Assembly (NCBI GenBank): GCA_947568835.1
Contig: OX387604.1
Span: 7,657,860 to 7,721,859, forward strand
Length of the DNA stretch: 64,000 nt
DNA from: Protonemura montana
Taxonomy: Eukaryota; Arthropoda; Insecta; Plecoptera; Nemouridae
Reading direction: 5' to 3'
The stretch's first letter is position 1. The number at the start of each line of letters is the position of its first letter. Made by a program: the position numbers and the translations under genes. Below, in pieces: positions 25,077 to 42,600 of the stretch. Under the pieces are notes generated by a model. It ran no database searches. It saw nothing but the letters and a program-made list of their open reading frames with translations, and was not told the DNA's origin.

Positions 25077-27159
25077 ATGGCTGCAACAAATTTGGGAAAT
25101 AAACGAAAGATGCTGCACGACGTGCCCAAATTTTCTAAAGAAGATAAAAAAAGGTATAGAGAGCAGAAACTTTTAAAGCTGAATCAAGAACACATTGCAG
25201 GAACTAGCCAAGCAACACAGGCTGAAGTCACCGAATTGCAGCAAGAGAATGAAATGGTGCGACCAAATGTATCAACACTCACAATTGCAGTTCCTGGATC
25301 TATTTTAGAAAATGCCCAAACCCCTGCTCTGCGTGCATATCTTGCTGGACAGATCGCTCGTGCTGCTGTTATCTATAGAGTTCACGAGGTAACTAACTTG
25401 ACGCATTTTACAAATTTTTCTTTCCGAAATATGTGTGTGTGGAGTAGGAATAGAGCACCCCTTCATCAATATTACTGTACTCCACAGTTTATTAGGGCGT
25501 AGTATGTTTTTTCAAAGTGTAACCCTATCGCATACCCAGGAATAGGCAAGCCAATTGAAAAGTATCTGAAATGCCTACTAGTTTCAAGATACATTAAAAA
25601 AGTATCTGAAATATAGGTATAAGATACTTCCACAAAAAGTATCTCATGATATTGATACTTAAGTACCTTGAAGATACTCAAGATACTTTTCAATCAAAAG
25701 AAATTTGCATTTATAAAGTTGATTGGCTAGGGGAAGAGTAAAGTGTGTTCCTGTCAGAGAGCAGACTTTTCTTTATAACTACTCTTTCAACTTCTTCAGT
25801 ATATTTATAAATAACATTGACGCCTGCCAAATTTAAAGCTGTTCAGCATAAACTGAACTAGCAATTGGAACCAGCAAAACAATTATTGGACAGTAATAGA
25901 GATACATATCTCAGATACTGCCCATCCTTGTGCATACCTACCTACTATTGCTTTTGCCTATGCAAGGCTTGATCAGCTCAGACTCTTTGCCAGAATCTTT
26001 GCCTAGTCATAATTTTTGGGCTGCTGCACTTGTGAATGAAAGTAAGTGTGATAACTTTTGCATCAAAAGAAAAAAAAATACATTACGAAGTTTTTGATAA
26101 TTGTCCCAATTATTAATAATTTTTTCCAAAATTTTGTAACTTGTACCTGTATCACAACAACAGAAAAATTAGTTATTTTTACTTCATGTTCAAATGTTTG
26201 GATTTGAATAACTTTTTTAGCACTAGTGCTAAAGCTAGATGAAGTAAATGCATGTCCAAAATCCATTATATCCACATTTTCTGTTGCAAATTAACTGTAG
26301 ACTGCAGAGGTGGTTGATTTGACATTAGTGTGTTAAACTAAGGAATCACACTGAAACTCTTATATTATTCCAGATTGTGATCTTCGACGACGTTGAGGAC
26401 CAGAAAACTGATACTTTCAATGGAATGTCTACACGATATGCTACTGCGCAATTTGCCAAGCTTCTACAATATCTTGAATGCCCCCAATATCTAAGAAAGA
26501 AAATATTCCCTTTGCATAAAGATTTAGAATTTGCTGGTATTATGAATCCTTTAGACTGTCCACATCACTTGCGAAGTACTGATGTATCTGCATTTCGAGA
26601 AGGAATTGTTACATCTCACCAGTCCAAAAACACTTATGTCAACGTTGGACTTCATAAAGATGCTTTGGTGGATCGCAACTTACAGCCAGGGATCAGGGTG
26701 ACAGTCAAACTCGACTCACCGGAGTCATATGCCCAGAAGCGCAGAGGAAAAGTCGTGTCTCCACTGACACCTGAATTAGAGCTGGGCATATACTGGGGAT
26801 ACACTGTTAGAGTAGCTGGCTCAATCAGTCAAGTATTCTCACAGTCGATTTATGATGGAGGTTATGATGTCACAGTGGGAACATCAGAAAAGGGGAAATC
26901 CATTGATGAAATTACATCCTCGGAAATGCCGAATTATAACCATGCTTTAGTGGTGTTTGGAGGTTTGAACGGGTTGGAACAAGCCATAGAGAGTGATCCG
27001 CTTCAAAAAATTGATGACCCAATGTATTTGTTTGATGTTTATATTAACACATGTCCTGAGCAAGGCTCTAATATAATTAGAACAGAAGAGGCTGTTTTTA
27101 TCACACTAGCAGAGCTGAGGACAAAGCTCTTCCCAAAACAAAAGATACAATGTCCATAA
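25077..27159 (+). CDS. SPOUT1: SPOUT-domain RNA methyltransferase (C9orf114/CENP-32)
   Basis: Two exons, 25077-25388 and 26374-27159 (365 residues; human protein 376). SPOUT1 is a trefoil-knot methyltransferase linked to RNA modification and to spindle/centromere organisation. The start is the ATG of MAATNLGNKRKM, the first ATG of the frame. A basic coiled N-terminus is followed by LTIAVPGSILENAQT and LRAYLAGQIARA, the conserved start of the SPOUT domain. Exon 2 gives QYLECPQYLRK, LDCPHHLR, YWGYTVRVA, GTSEKG and the knot-proximal NYNHALVVFGGLNGLEQAI, then FDVYINTCPEQGSNIIRTEE. Splice signals are CACGAG|GTAACT and TATTCCAG|ATTG, phase 0. A poly(A) signal AATAAA follows at 27207-27212. Its 3' end faces that of RPE. 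Confidence 0.96.
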
Positions 27160-27206
27160 AAAAATATTTCAATTTTGTCAATTACACCTATGTATATCAC
27201 AACGAA

Positions 27207-27212
27207 AATAAA
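27207..27212 (+). terminator. Polyadenylation signal for SPOUT1
   Basis: AATAAA 48 bases after the SPOUT1 stop. Confidence 0.6.
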
Positions 27213-27479
27213 GCAACATAGTGATAACTTTGACCCTGTCTTTATGCATATTAAATTACACCTTCCATCCCAATAATCATTGGAGCTTTATTGTGAAGAG
27301 GCTTCACGCTACACATGATGAACAGTGAGCACGTGCACCTCTTCCAGTCAAAAAGATTAACACTTGACAAAGTTGCTTCATGGTGCTGACCTTGCCCTAT
27401 GTTAACATACATTCAATTTTTAATCCACCCATCAATTGACTGTATTTTGTGGGGGAAAGGATCTTTACCATCAAGATCT

Positions 27480-28340
27480 TCATGGTTTCTTCATGTATTC
27501 CTGGACAGCAGTTCGCAGATTGGAAATAACTTCGGTAGGATCTCTAGCCTTGGTTACCGCTGTGCCCGATACTATCCAATTGGCACCAGCCTACCAAATA
27601 AAAAGCATTTAATACATTGATACATGGAGATATAACACATATAAAGATTTACCTGCACTTTTTACTAATCCAAAAGTTTCTTACCTGAGCACACTCGTGT
27701 ATGTTAACAGGTCCCACACCACCATCTACCTCAATGTTCACGAGAGGAAAGTTCTTCCGTAACCAGGCAATTTTCGGTAACATTTTGTACATGAAGGTCT
27801 GTCCTCCGAATCCAGGTTGAACTGTCATAATAAGTACAGTATCAGCAAGATCTATGTACTCCACTATGTCTTCGATGGGAGTATCTGGCTTAAGAGCCAG
27901 GCCTACTTTCATGCCAGCCTCTCGCACTTTCCTGCATATCATTGGCACGTCGTGGCATGGCTCGACATGAAACGTGTACTGGTTGACCGCAGCATTGCAC
28001 ATCGGCTCAATCCACTGGGCAAATAAAGTTTTAGTTAGTCAGTCTTCCCTAGAATTATATCCAAATAATACCAGAGGATACGTTCTCTTACTTGTTCCGG
28101 GTTCATGACCATCATGTGTGTCTCAAAAAACACAAGTGGCATTTTTGCCCGAAGGCAAGCAACGACGGGAGGTCCAAATGTTAGGTTTGGTACAAAGTGC
28201 CCATCCATAACATCTAAATGCAGATAATCTGCTCCAGCGTCTAGCAGAGCCTTCGAGACGTTGCAAAGGTCCGATAGATCGGTGTTCAGTATTGAAGGCC
28301 CAATCATACATTTCAGTGCACCTCGAGACCATCGAGCCAT
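27480..28340 (-). CDS. RPE: Ribulose-phosphate 3-epimerase
   Basis: Three exons, 28092-28340, 27685-28014 and 27480-27590 (229 residues; human 228). The enzyme interconverts D-ribulose 5-phosphate and D-xylulose 5-phosphate in the cytosolic pentose phosphate pathway. Motifs in order: [33 protein letters not shown], containing the metal-binding His and catalytic Asp; [41 protein letters not shown] with the second Asp; and in exon 3 [15 protein letters not shown], the phosphate-binding loop. Junctions: CAA|GTAAGA, CCCAG|TGG, TCAG|GTAAGA, GGTAG|GCT, all phase 0. It is divergent from CTP synthase (678 bp apart) and convergent with SPOUT1 (320 bp). No key residue is missing. Confidence 0.97.
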
Positions 28341-29018
28341 GGTTTACTTGACTTTCAGTTGAAAAACTCCAAAATTGAACGTAAGTTTGAACCACTTTAG
28401 TTGCTGATCGGAATAGTTGAATTACGTAAATCTTACTTTTTTTAAAAGCTTGGTTATGAATCGCGCAGGCACGTTACAGACACGAACTAAACCACGGTCA
28501 AGGCTGACAAGCGTTATGAGGGAGAGGAAGGTGGGGCGTGTTGATTTGATTGGGTGACATGAAATTCATGGCGCCAAACAGGAAGCCAATGGCAAGGCGT
28601 TTACTTATTTTTTAATTCCATTTGAATTTTGCTTATTTTTATACTTTTATAAAACGATTGAATTGACACACTGAGTTGTAATATAAAATGAAAAATATCG
28701 TATTCCCAGCCACAAATTACATCTGAATTATAGTGAGCCTTGTTACATGGGCTCCGAAAATAACATAGAATATTTTTGGAATATTACGCGGGAAGGATAA
28801 GAAATCGATATTCGGATGCGTTGCGACTTGAGTAGTTGTTCATCGGGTTGGCACAGACTCTTCGCTGGCTCAGACAGGAGTAGTAGGATCGCGTGTGGAC
28901 GTGCGTATGGCTAGTGCTCATCAGGAATCTACTCCGCTTGTTTATTTAGAGTGCACTCACAACAAAGTTCTATCGACATATGTAGTGTCCATTTAAAAGT
29001 CACCTGCAACAAATCAAA
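28341..29018. promoter_or_regulatory. Shared intergenic region between RPE and CTP synthase
   Basis: Only 678 bases separate the two divergent start codons, so both 5' leaders and core promoters must lie here, unless an undetected leader exon exists. I see no clear TATA box. The arrangement suggests a bidirectional promoter; this is inference from spacing. Confidence 0.45.
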
Positions 29019-33742
<4,724 letters not shown>

Positions 33743-34865
33743 TTTTGAAGGCATTCTGCATTATGAAATTATAAATACCTGACAATTTGTATCGGCACAA
33801 AGATCATGAATATAGCTTTTATGAATTTTTTTCACTTCATACAGCAAGATCTTAATTCACTACCCTACATGTTTTTGGAAACCCCTGAAAACGTGTGATA
33901 AAATAGTAATGCACAATAGCCCCAAAACGAAATAGTAGAAAGTGTGTAGTCGAAAGTAGCGACATTTCTAGGATCTGAACAAAATATTCATTTGCTGTTT
34001 TGTGGGCTGGAATGACAAATATAGCTGCTATGATTGTAATCCATAGCTGATTTGTGACTTACTTCGGTGTTTAGAAGGTTTTATGGATGCCATAACTATT
34101 GCCAGTTTATTTTTTTAATCTCAAAATACATCAGACTAAAAGAATTGTAAACAGTAATTATTTTGGAACTACTGCTACGAACTTGCTAATTGCACCATAA
34201 CAGTTACAAATGGATTATTTCCTATCGCTGGTGTTCGGTCAGATTTATAGAAGATTAGAGTTTATTATGGAAACAGTTAGCAGCCAGCCTATTGGATATA
34301 TAATGCTGCAGTCGATAATGCAAATCCAAGATGGCCGTAACTCCAAGATTTGATCTGCAGGGGTTTGATCATGCAACTCTTTGGTTAGAGATCACAAACG
34401 GTATCTGGTTAAGTAACCTGTATTGACCGTGTGAAAGTGACATGATCCCACACTGATCTTAAAAGGTGTTTGTAAACAGGGAAATGGAGTAACGCTAATA
34501 CTGTGTTCTTAAAACAATACCTTCATTTTTTTTTAAATTCTAAATACAATTCTGTTAATGTGACTTTGGAAATAATCTCCCAGTGCTAGTGTGTTCCATA
34601 GGAAGCTGATGTGCGTTTATTTGTATAGCATGAATGTTTCCTTACAGTGCAAGCTGTTATTGTAAGTTAATTTAATGGTATAGTTTTAAATATTTTACGC
34701 TACTATGTCGACATATACTAAAATATTTTACACTATCGTACTGCTGATATATTTTTAAATAATTTAAACTGTTAGCCCTGTTTTTCTTTAGCAATTTGTG
34801 ATTTTGCAAACTTTATATCAAAACCGTTATTTGAAAATTAACGAACCATGTTGAATTATTATTTT

Positions 34866-34901
34866 AATAAACTTGCTTGTAGCACAGCGACAGCAAATAA
34901 A
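34866..34901 (+). terminator. Two polyadenylation signals for CTP synthase
   Basis: AATAAA occurs at 34866-34871 and again at 34896-34901, about 1.1 kb after the CTPS stop. This implies a long AT-rich 3' UTR. Use of either is not shown by sequence. Confidence 0.45.
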
Positions 34902-36623
34902 AAATGAGTTTGACCAACATCTGGATTGAACCCTTTCATCAAATACCATGTGCATGCACTGAATTGATTATAAACACCTATATTTAGAAGATGAGAGTGA
35001 CTTTGAGCTACATTTTTTTAACTGCACATAGATAAGTTGATGCTAAATTAAAATGTGCACAAGCAAGATGAAATTATGTAAGGTGGAAATGTGAGAGTAA
35101 CAGTGCACCAGAGTTTCACCCTAGAACAACAGCCCGGTAAAATATACGGTACCTTATAGACCAATGTACTTACCAACATGTGAACTACACAGATAATGTG
35201 TTAATAAGCAAAGGTTGAACGCACGATGCACACTAGTTAATGGAAATGGGTTGGATAATTAGGAACTTGTCAACACTGCAATCCTGTTGAAAACATTAGT
35301 CTATTGCAATGTAAGTTTGACCAGAAGGTATGACGAACAACTTCCGTAGGCTCAGTATTATACACATCTTACAATAGTATAAGAATACATTGGCTACAAA
35401 GGTATTAGATATAAAACGGCTTACCCCAATACTAAGGTAGAGATAAAGTCCTATTGGAATGTGAACAAGTACAGCTGCCCAAGCCCGAGTCAGATTAATT
35501 ATCCTAGGTCTGTAATTTTCTGGCATGGTAAGTAAAATACTACCACGCTATCTTTATATAAACCCTAGGTTATTCAAATTACAAGGAATAAGTAATGCAT
35601 CGTTTATAAAAGACATTTTTTTATGGCCCAAGTGCTGTGGCAGATAAAATTTGCTGTAAATTGAATTCCTAATAAGATCGTAACATACCATGTACAAAAA
35701 TTAAAAAATATATTATCATTTTACATGGGAGCTAAATTTTAAAATTATGCAATAAAATGTTCACTTCAATATCTATTCCATTACCAGCCAATCAACAATA
35801 AGGATGGTAGGCAATTATAAATCTCTTGGGACAAATAACTATCGCAATGCTAGGCCTATCTTGGCTTAAGCTGCTCGTTTAATACTAATGCTAAAATTAC
35901 GATATGAGAAATCATAGTTAATGGACGCAAATTACTGAGAGCATTGCTGCTCAAATAATATCTTTTTAAGTGATTAAACACTTTCTAGACAATAAACTCA
36001 ATTAAGACATAAAAAAAACAAACACAATGAACACCACAGAATAAACCAGCTTAAATAAGGTACTTGTGCATTGATTGATCACTATTTGTACCAACATGCT
36101 AACTTCCACCTTCTCATCAGCATGTGTCATGCTGTCAAAACTTGGGGTCAACAAGGGTGCAAACGTTCAGATATGGATAATATGGGCAATGACGATAGGA
36201 TGAAAACTTTTGAAAAGAACAAGACGAGACAATCCACGTAAGCAATAAAATTCTGCACATCAGTAGCATTGCTATAATGTAGCACCTGCAAACATGTTTG
36301 TCTAGAATAAAATTGAAAGGCTGTTGATTTGTATCTACCAAAAATACAGGCTTATAAAATGCTGTGGCTGACAAGATTAGAAATTTAATTATCTCTGCAG
36401 AAGGCATTCTCTTGGCTCTTGACCACTAACTTGCCTGAGAGCTATGTTACACACTTAATTCTACTCAACTGTTTCGGCAGATCCCGTTTGTTAAGTTCCA
36501 AAATTGGGTGCTTTGGCCATTTCTTTGTTCAACTTCTTTTGTACATTGTTTACAATAGAAAACAGAAACCTTAGAAAATAACTTGCACAGAAGTGGAGTA
36601 ATTAAAAAAATGGTACGGAACTA
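34902..36623. other. Spacer between convergent CTPS and neurexin-IV genes
   Basis: AT-rich, with no exon recognised on either strand. The part adjoining 36623 should be neurexin-IV 3' UTR. Confidence 0.45.
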
Positions 36624-39600
36624 TCAGATGAACCATTCCTTTCTTTTCTGCACTTGGTGTCCAGTTGTTGATCGGACAACGGCAGAATCTGGGTCCAAAG
36701 CACACTCGGCACCCTTGTCTTCTTGTGTCAAATACTCACCCTTGTGCCGCGAAAGGTAACGACCAATCAGAATGGCCATCACGACCAAAGCCAAAAAAAT
36801 GATAGCAAGAATTCCTGAAACCAATCATCAGTTGTTTTATAAAAATTGTCAAGGTCCATAAATGGAACGTCACTGTTACCATGTCCTCAATGATCATAAA
36901 CCTATAAGCATAATTAACATGATGCCATTGAGGAACTATTGAAACCTCCCTATCAGGCAGTGAATTCTAGCAGTTGGAGATTATAACCAGACAACATCAA
37001 ACCGGCAAACATGATTATGTATTATGAGTACCTCGTCAAAAAACGAGAATAAATAAATAATATTAATATAAATTCAAACAATGTTTAATGATCTTTGCAA
37101 AAGGAAGAATGTGGTTAACTCACCTCCAAGAATAGCAGAATCTGTTTTGTGATAGATGGCACGCAGCTTTTCTTCATCAACAATCGGTGGGGGCCGGGTC
37201 TCAATTTCGTTGGGGGGATGGGTAACGGGTTCAACTCCACAGAAATCTTCAGTCAATGCAGCTGAAAAATAAATGTCAGAAATAAATTTCACATTCTAAA
37301 CAAACAAATTAAAACTTCTCACCGAAAAAATTAAATAACGTTGATCTTACATCCAATCGAGCGAACATTAGCAGGGCCATCTTCTTGGAAGAGAAGTTTC
37401 AGCGGGTATATATCATCAAACTCTACTCTCGAAATGCACCCCGAAAAACCTTCTGTCATCGACTCATTTCTACCAATGTACATGTATTGTATGTTGTTAA
37501 ATTGTGCGTCTGCAGATGCCTTGATATCGAAAGTGAATTCTTTTTCTTCGTAGTTATCGACTTGCAAAACCATCTTAGACCCAGAGTCTTTTCTTGTGAT
37601 TCGAACATCGTGATACTGTCCTAGACCAAAATGCTTGTTTGGGAAGATGAGCTCTTGACGCTCGAAACCGAAGTCGAACACCACACGAAGATGCCCTAAA
37701 AGAGATAACAAAGGGATATGAGTTTGTTTTATGATTGTTTCATTGCTTTCTGTACTACAATTCTAAAAAACAAAGTATCTCATCAAATATAAACGTGAAC
37801 TCACCACTGTTGGAGATCATAATAGTGAGATATTCTCCCGAAATGTTGGAGAAGAAGCCTAGCAGGAATCCCTTTGGATTAGTTGTCGTAAAACCAACAC
37901 GGATTTTCTCCGAAATAGTGGACCGCCAGCTACCCATAAAGTCATACTTCACTCCAGTGCTTGGTCGCATGTTCACTCCAATTTCTGGAAAACAGTTTAT
38001 CATTTACTAAACGAAAAGAGGCAAAGTTGAGCAAAGTAAGACAAACTACGATAACAATCACGTCCCTCCTTGGCAGTAATTTCTTGAACAAAGCTAACAA
38101 GACAATTTTTTTTGTTTATTTGTTTGGGTGTCTCAACCCACTGCCAGCTCAGGCATGCTTCATCAAATGAAAGAAGAATGAGAGCAGAGATTGTAAATTA
38201 TTTGCTTGTGGCTACTACAACCAGAAGTTCAGTAAACTACTTCAACTTGTATTCACATATTAGTAATCCAGTAACTGGCCAGGAATAAAGCACCCACCAT
38301 CCTACTAAATAATCTGCACAGGTAGCTTACCGTCGGCACAAATCGGCCCTTTGAAAGCAGTCCATCGGCAGTCACACAAGTATCCCTCATAGCGCTCGTG
38401 GCATGTTCCGTTATTAAGACACGGTGAGCTCTCGCACCGTCCAACACAGCCCGGTGTGACGCCGTAGAGTCCACGCTGGGCGTGACCACGCAGGTCAGCA
38501 AGCACTCCGTTAAGCAGCAGTGCACGAATGCAACCGACATAGCCGTCGCGGTAGTCCACGGTTGAGCCTGCCACATACAGTTATAGGTCAGAGTATATGG
38601 CTTTAAGTGCATCAACTAGATATTAGACTAGGCCAACGTCTCCCCGTGGACTTTCCCTGTCAGTGCCTCAGTGTCGACAGTACCTTAAGGTAAGAGGGCA
38701 ATCAGTCTAGCACATGAAAGAAGATACCAGCACAAGGATTGCTCTCTGCATTACAACCAACACATGAATTTAGTAATGTCAGCAGCAAGACTTCAAAATA
38801 AGCTTTAATTTTACCCGAAAAATAATTCCTAAGTTTTTTATAATAAACAAACAAATACATTTCATAGCTTTAAAAATAACGAAAGCATTGGAGGAAACTC
38901 AAAATGGCAGGTATTAAGGTAAACTAAGGACTACCTTTTCCCCTTACAAATTGCAGACCTTTTTTGTGCAACCAATCCTGCCTAAATTGTCTTAAATAAC
39001 GTTATGAAACAAACAAGGAAGTTGTTGAATGTGTTTGGCCCAGTTCATAAGCATCACTAATTTTCAGTTCTCAGCTACAAATGCCTGAGCTGGATTGTTA
39101 ATGTATCTCCAAAATTACAACTCATGTTGATGGGGTTTTCGGACAGGGGGTACATTCTTGATTGTGGTGTCTGAGCTCGGTATCAACTTATTTTTGAGGT
39201 TCTATGCTTCATGTACACTCTAACGTGGGCTGTCAGTTTTCGGAGAAGTATCACAACCGATTCTGCTGGGACTTACCGATAACGAGCTCGGAGGTGAGGT
39301 GCAAAGCTCGGACAGGGCCTGGAGGTTCTCTGACCTCTGCCTTGAGGGCCCCATCCACGACAATGCGAGCTTCTTTCCTAGAGAACACAAAAATAAAATG
39401 TGATGACATGGCAAGATTCACTCAGTCACAGAACATTTTGGCGTGTTGGATACACTGGTTATCATATGATCACCGCAGTCGAGCAACACAGCGCTGGGTC
39501 AGGTATTGGATGGGTTCTGTTTGAGAGACAGGTTGGAGGCATGAAAGTTAAGGCATTTGCCTTGCTTATCTCGAAGCATGGATTTGTGAAGGAATACTGC

Positions 39601-42600
39601 TGTTAGCGTTATACCATCCTTCGAAATGGATGCTAAGCTGGTGGCCACCTTTGGTGCTTTTTGCCAGGAGTAGGCTACGGACTGGCACCGGGCTTCCCCT
39701 CCTCCCTTTTAGACTAGATTAGGTTTACCATTATTCTCGTCGTCATCCACTTATTCATCGACGCGATTAGACCAGTGCTGCATGGCCCGGTGTCGAAATA
39801 GTTCGTCGTTAAACCCCACAAATCACTCAAGCAATCAATCAACTCACCCTGACAGTGCATGGGCCTAATCTCAGCTCAAAAATTGAGGCTGAAATTTTTT
39901 ATAGGCCACAAATATTTCAAGATTTGAAATTTGAGGTTCGAAACTGGAAACTGGAACTTTAAGAAGAGGTTTTAGTATGGTTCCAATTTCCAGCGACTTG
40001 CTCAACACTAACATTCACCCAGAAGAGCCAATAGGCTGGAAGGCTGTCAGCTATTTTTACTGGCAGTACTTATCCTGTATAAAAAAACATTGAAGCATTG
40101 AATACATGGCTACAAATCATGTGATGCTAAATTATCTGCTGGCTGCCGATTAAATCTCTCCACAACTTTTTGAGAAAGAATATTTGAAAATCGATTAATT
40201 TTTTCGAAAATGGAAAAAAATTTGTCGAAATTTTTCCAACGTTTGAAGATAAAGGTCTGGCCGCTTAGCTGACATACCTATTTCTTTCGACGGAAACCGA
40301 GTGCCAGTTGTTATCGGCTAGCCGATACGAAGTTTCGACGTTGACCCCCAAAGGACCGCTGCCTGCTTGGTACTGGAACTGAAGCTGATCACCACCGATA
40401 ATGGAGATCTTGATGTAGTCTGTGGGCCCTTTGCTGTTGATAATCACCGCGTTGTCGGCAGTAGTCTTGAACTCGAAGTAGATGTCTCCGCTGTGGCCCA
40501 TGTCGAACGTAGGCAGGTTAATGGAAGCGTCTGAGATGCGGAACGTCACCACATTGTTGAACAGGTCTGGAAATGAACATTTTCTTAATGGTATCGGTTC
40601 GGCACTTTAGCAAAACTAGTCAATAGATATAATTCTGCTGCAAATATCATCGCTTAGAGTTGGGTTCTCTGTGATAAGAGAGATATACCAAAGCATCAAA
40701 ATACCAGATTTTGAATTATAACCCCACATGCATTCCATAAGGATATTGGACAATTCATCCGTTTTCCACTTCCACAGAAATTAACCAGCCCTTTGACATT
40801 TCTAACCACATTCTAAAATCATACACATCAATAGTAAGAATAGGAGTAAGCTGGAATGTCTAATGTCTTCTTCAAAATATTTTTTGAATTCCATAACAAA
40901 GAATTTACTGAATATGAGCAAAATACAACATTTTTACTTGGTTAATAGATATTATGTTCACTAACTTTTTGATTAAAGCATTTACCATTACCATTTTGAT
41001 TGAAAAAAGCACTCAGAATAAAGTTGATCCGAGGTTTGGGAAGTGACAATTTGAGACATGTCGTCAGCAAACAGCGTCATTTGACCCACATTTACTTCTC
41101 TAGGTAGCTCATTCGTAAACAGTATGAACAAGAGGGGCGAGATGACTGACCCCTGGGGTAAACTGATATTCACCGTGATTTCATTTGACCGACATTCTAT
41201 TACATTCCTTCTAATGTTAACCATTTGTTTACAGTCTGTAAGGTATGACCTCACCCAGGAATTAGCTACCCCACTGATCCCCATGTTGTTCAGCTTGTAT
41301 AATAATATTTCATGGTCTATTGTTTCAAAAGCCTTCGTGAAATCATAAAACACTCCAGCTACTTATAGTTTGTTTCTCCGTGCCTAGAACCAATTCAACA
41401 AAACCTGCAATTGCTGACTGTGTTGATCTTCCTTTGGTGAAGCCGTGCTGACAATTCATTAAATTGTTTTTCGTAATAAATGATAGGATTTGGCTACAGA
41501 AGGCCTTTTCGAATATTTTACTTAACACGGAAATTATTGAGACTGGTCGATAATTAGCTACACATTTTACATCGCCTTTCTTTTGCAAACTACACGCTAA
41601 GATAAAAAATTAGCTATAACCATTTTGAACTGGTGATTAACTATATATTAAACTAGATATAGTAAAACTGGCTACAAGTTGCATAATTCCCTTCTATCCA
41701 TAGTCCCTACCACACTATTACCATAGGTTTAGCTGATATTATGTCCTAAACATCCTAATTGAGGCGGCACGACATGGTAGCAATAGATTCGGTCACTTCT
41801 GGTAACCAACAGTTGGGATTTGCATCTGTAAAGGCAAATTGAGAGTACTCCCGTCACAGATGTGAATTATCTCCGAGAAATAATAAAAGCAATTTCTTTA
41901 TTAATGTTCAGAAAGATGGTGGCTTCACCTCCTATTTCACTACATATTCCACACCTTCTACCCTCTACCATTTCGGTCGGTATCGAAATCGTATAGTTGG
42001 TTCTTTTTTGCAGACAGCTTCGGTTTAGCTTAGGGACTTGTGACTAAACCTATAAATATAAAACGGTACATCGGTACACTCCACTTAGAACCAGAGGTCA
42101 GAATGTCTACAAATTTGTATTCCAATTTCAGGAAGTTGAAACTCTCACCCCAATTACATATTAAAAAAAAAAATAACATCCCCTGCCTAGCTTTCGGCAT
42201 TGGGCTTATAGTTAGTCAGAGCTACAGCTGTAATGTTAAAAGTTCTACAGCCTCCAAAAGGTGTTGACAGTTAGCTGTCCCTGTACCAACTACAGTTGAT
42301 ACAGTACCATCACCGAGTATCATAGTACCATTATAGAGAGCGCTAGAAATGCCAGAGAGCGCCTAGCTAGCAAAGTGCAACCCTAGCGTTTTGATGGATA
42401 TATCTGGAGTGCGAGAGCCAGGCTCGCTCTCTTAACGGCACCCTCTCTCAGACGCCAGACACCAGACGGGCAGGACGCCGCCGAGCGTTCCTTCCAGCCA
42501 GCTTGTTTATACGTGAAGATGTTATAAGTAAACGAGAATCTCTACACGTCGCGTCTTGCTGCAACCCGAACACCTTCCTGTCTCCGCCAAACCTCCGATC

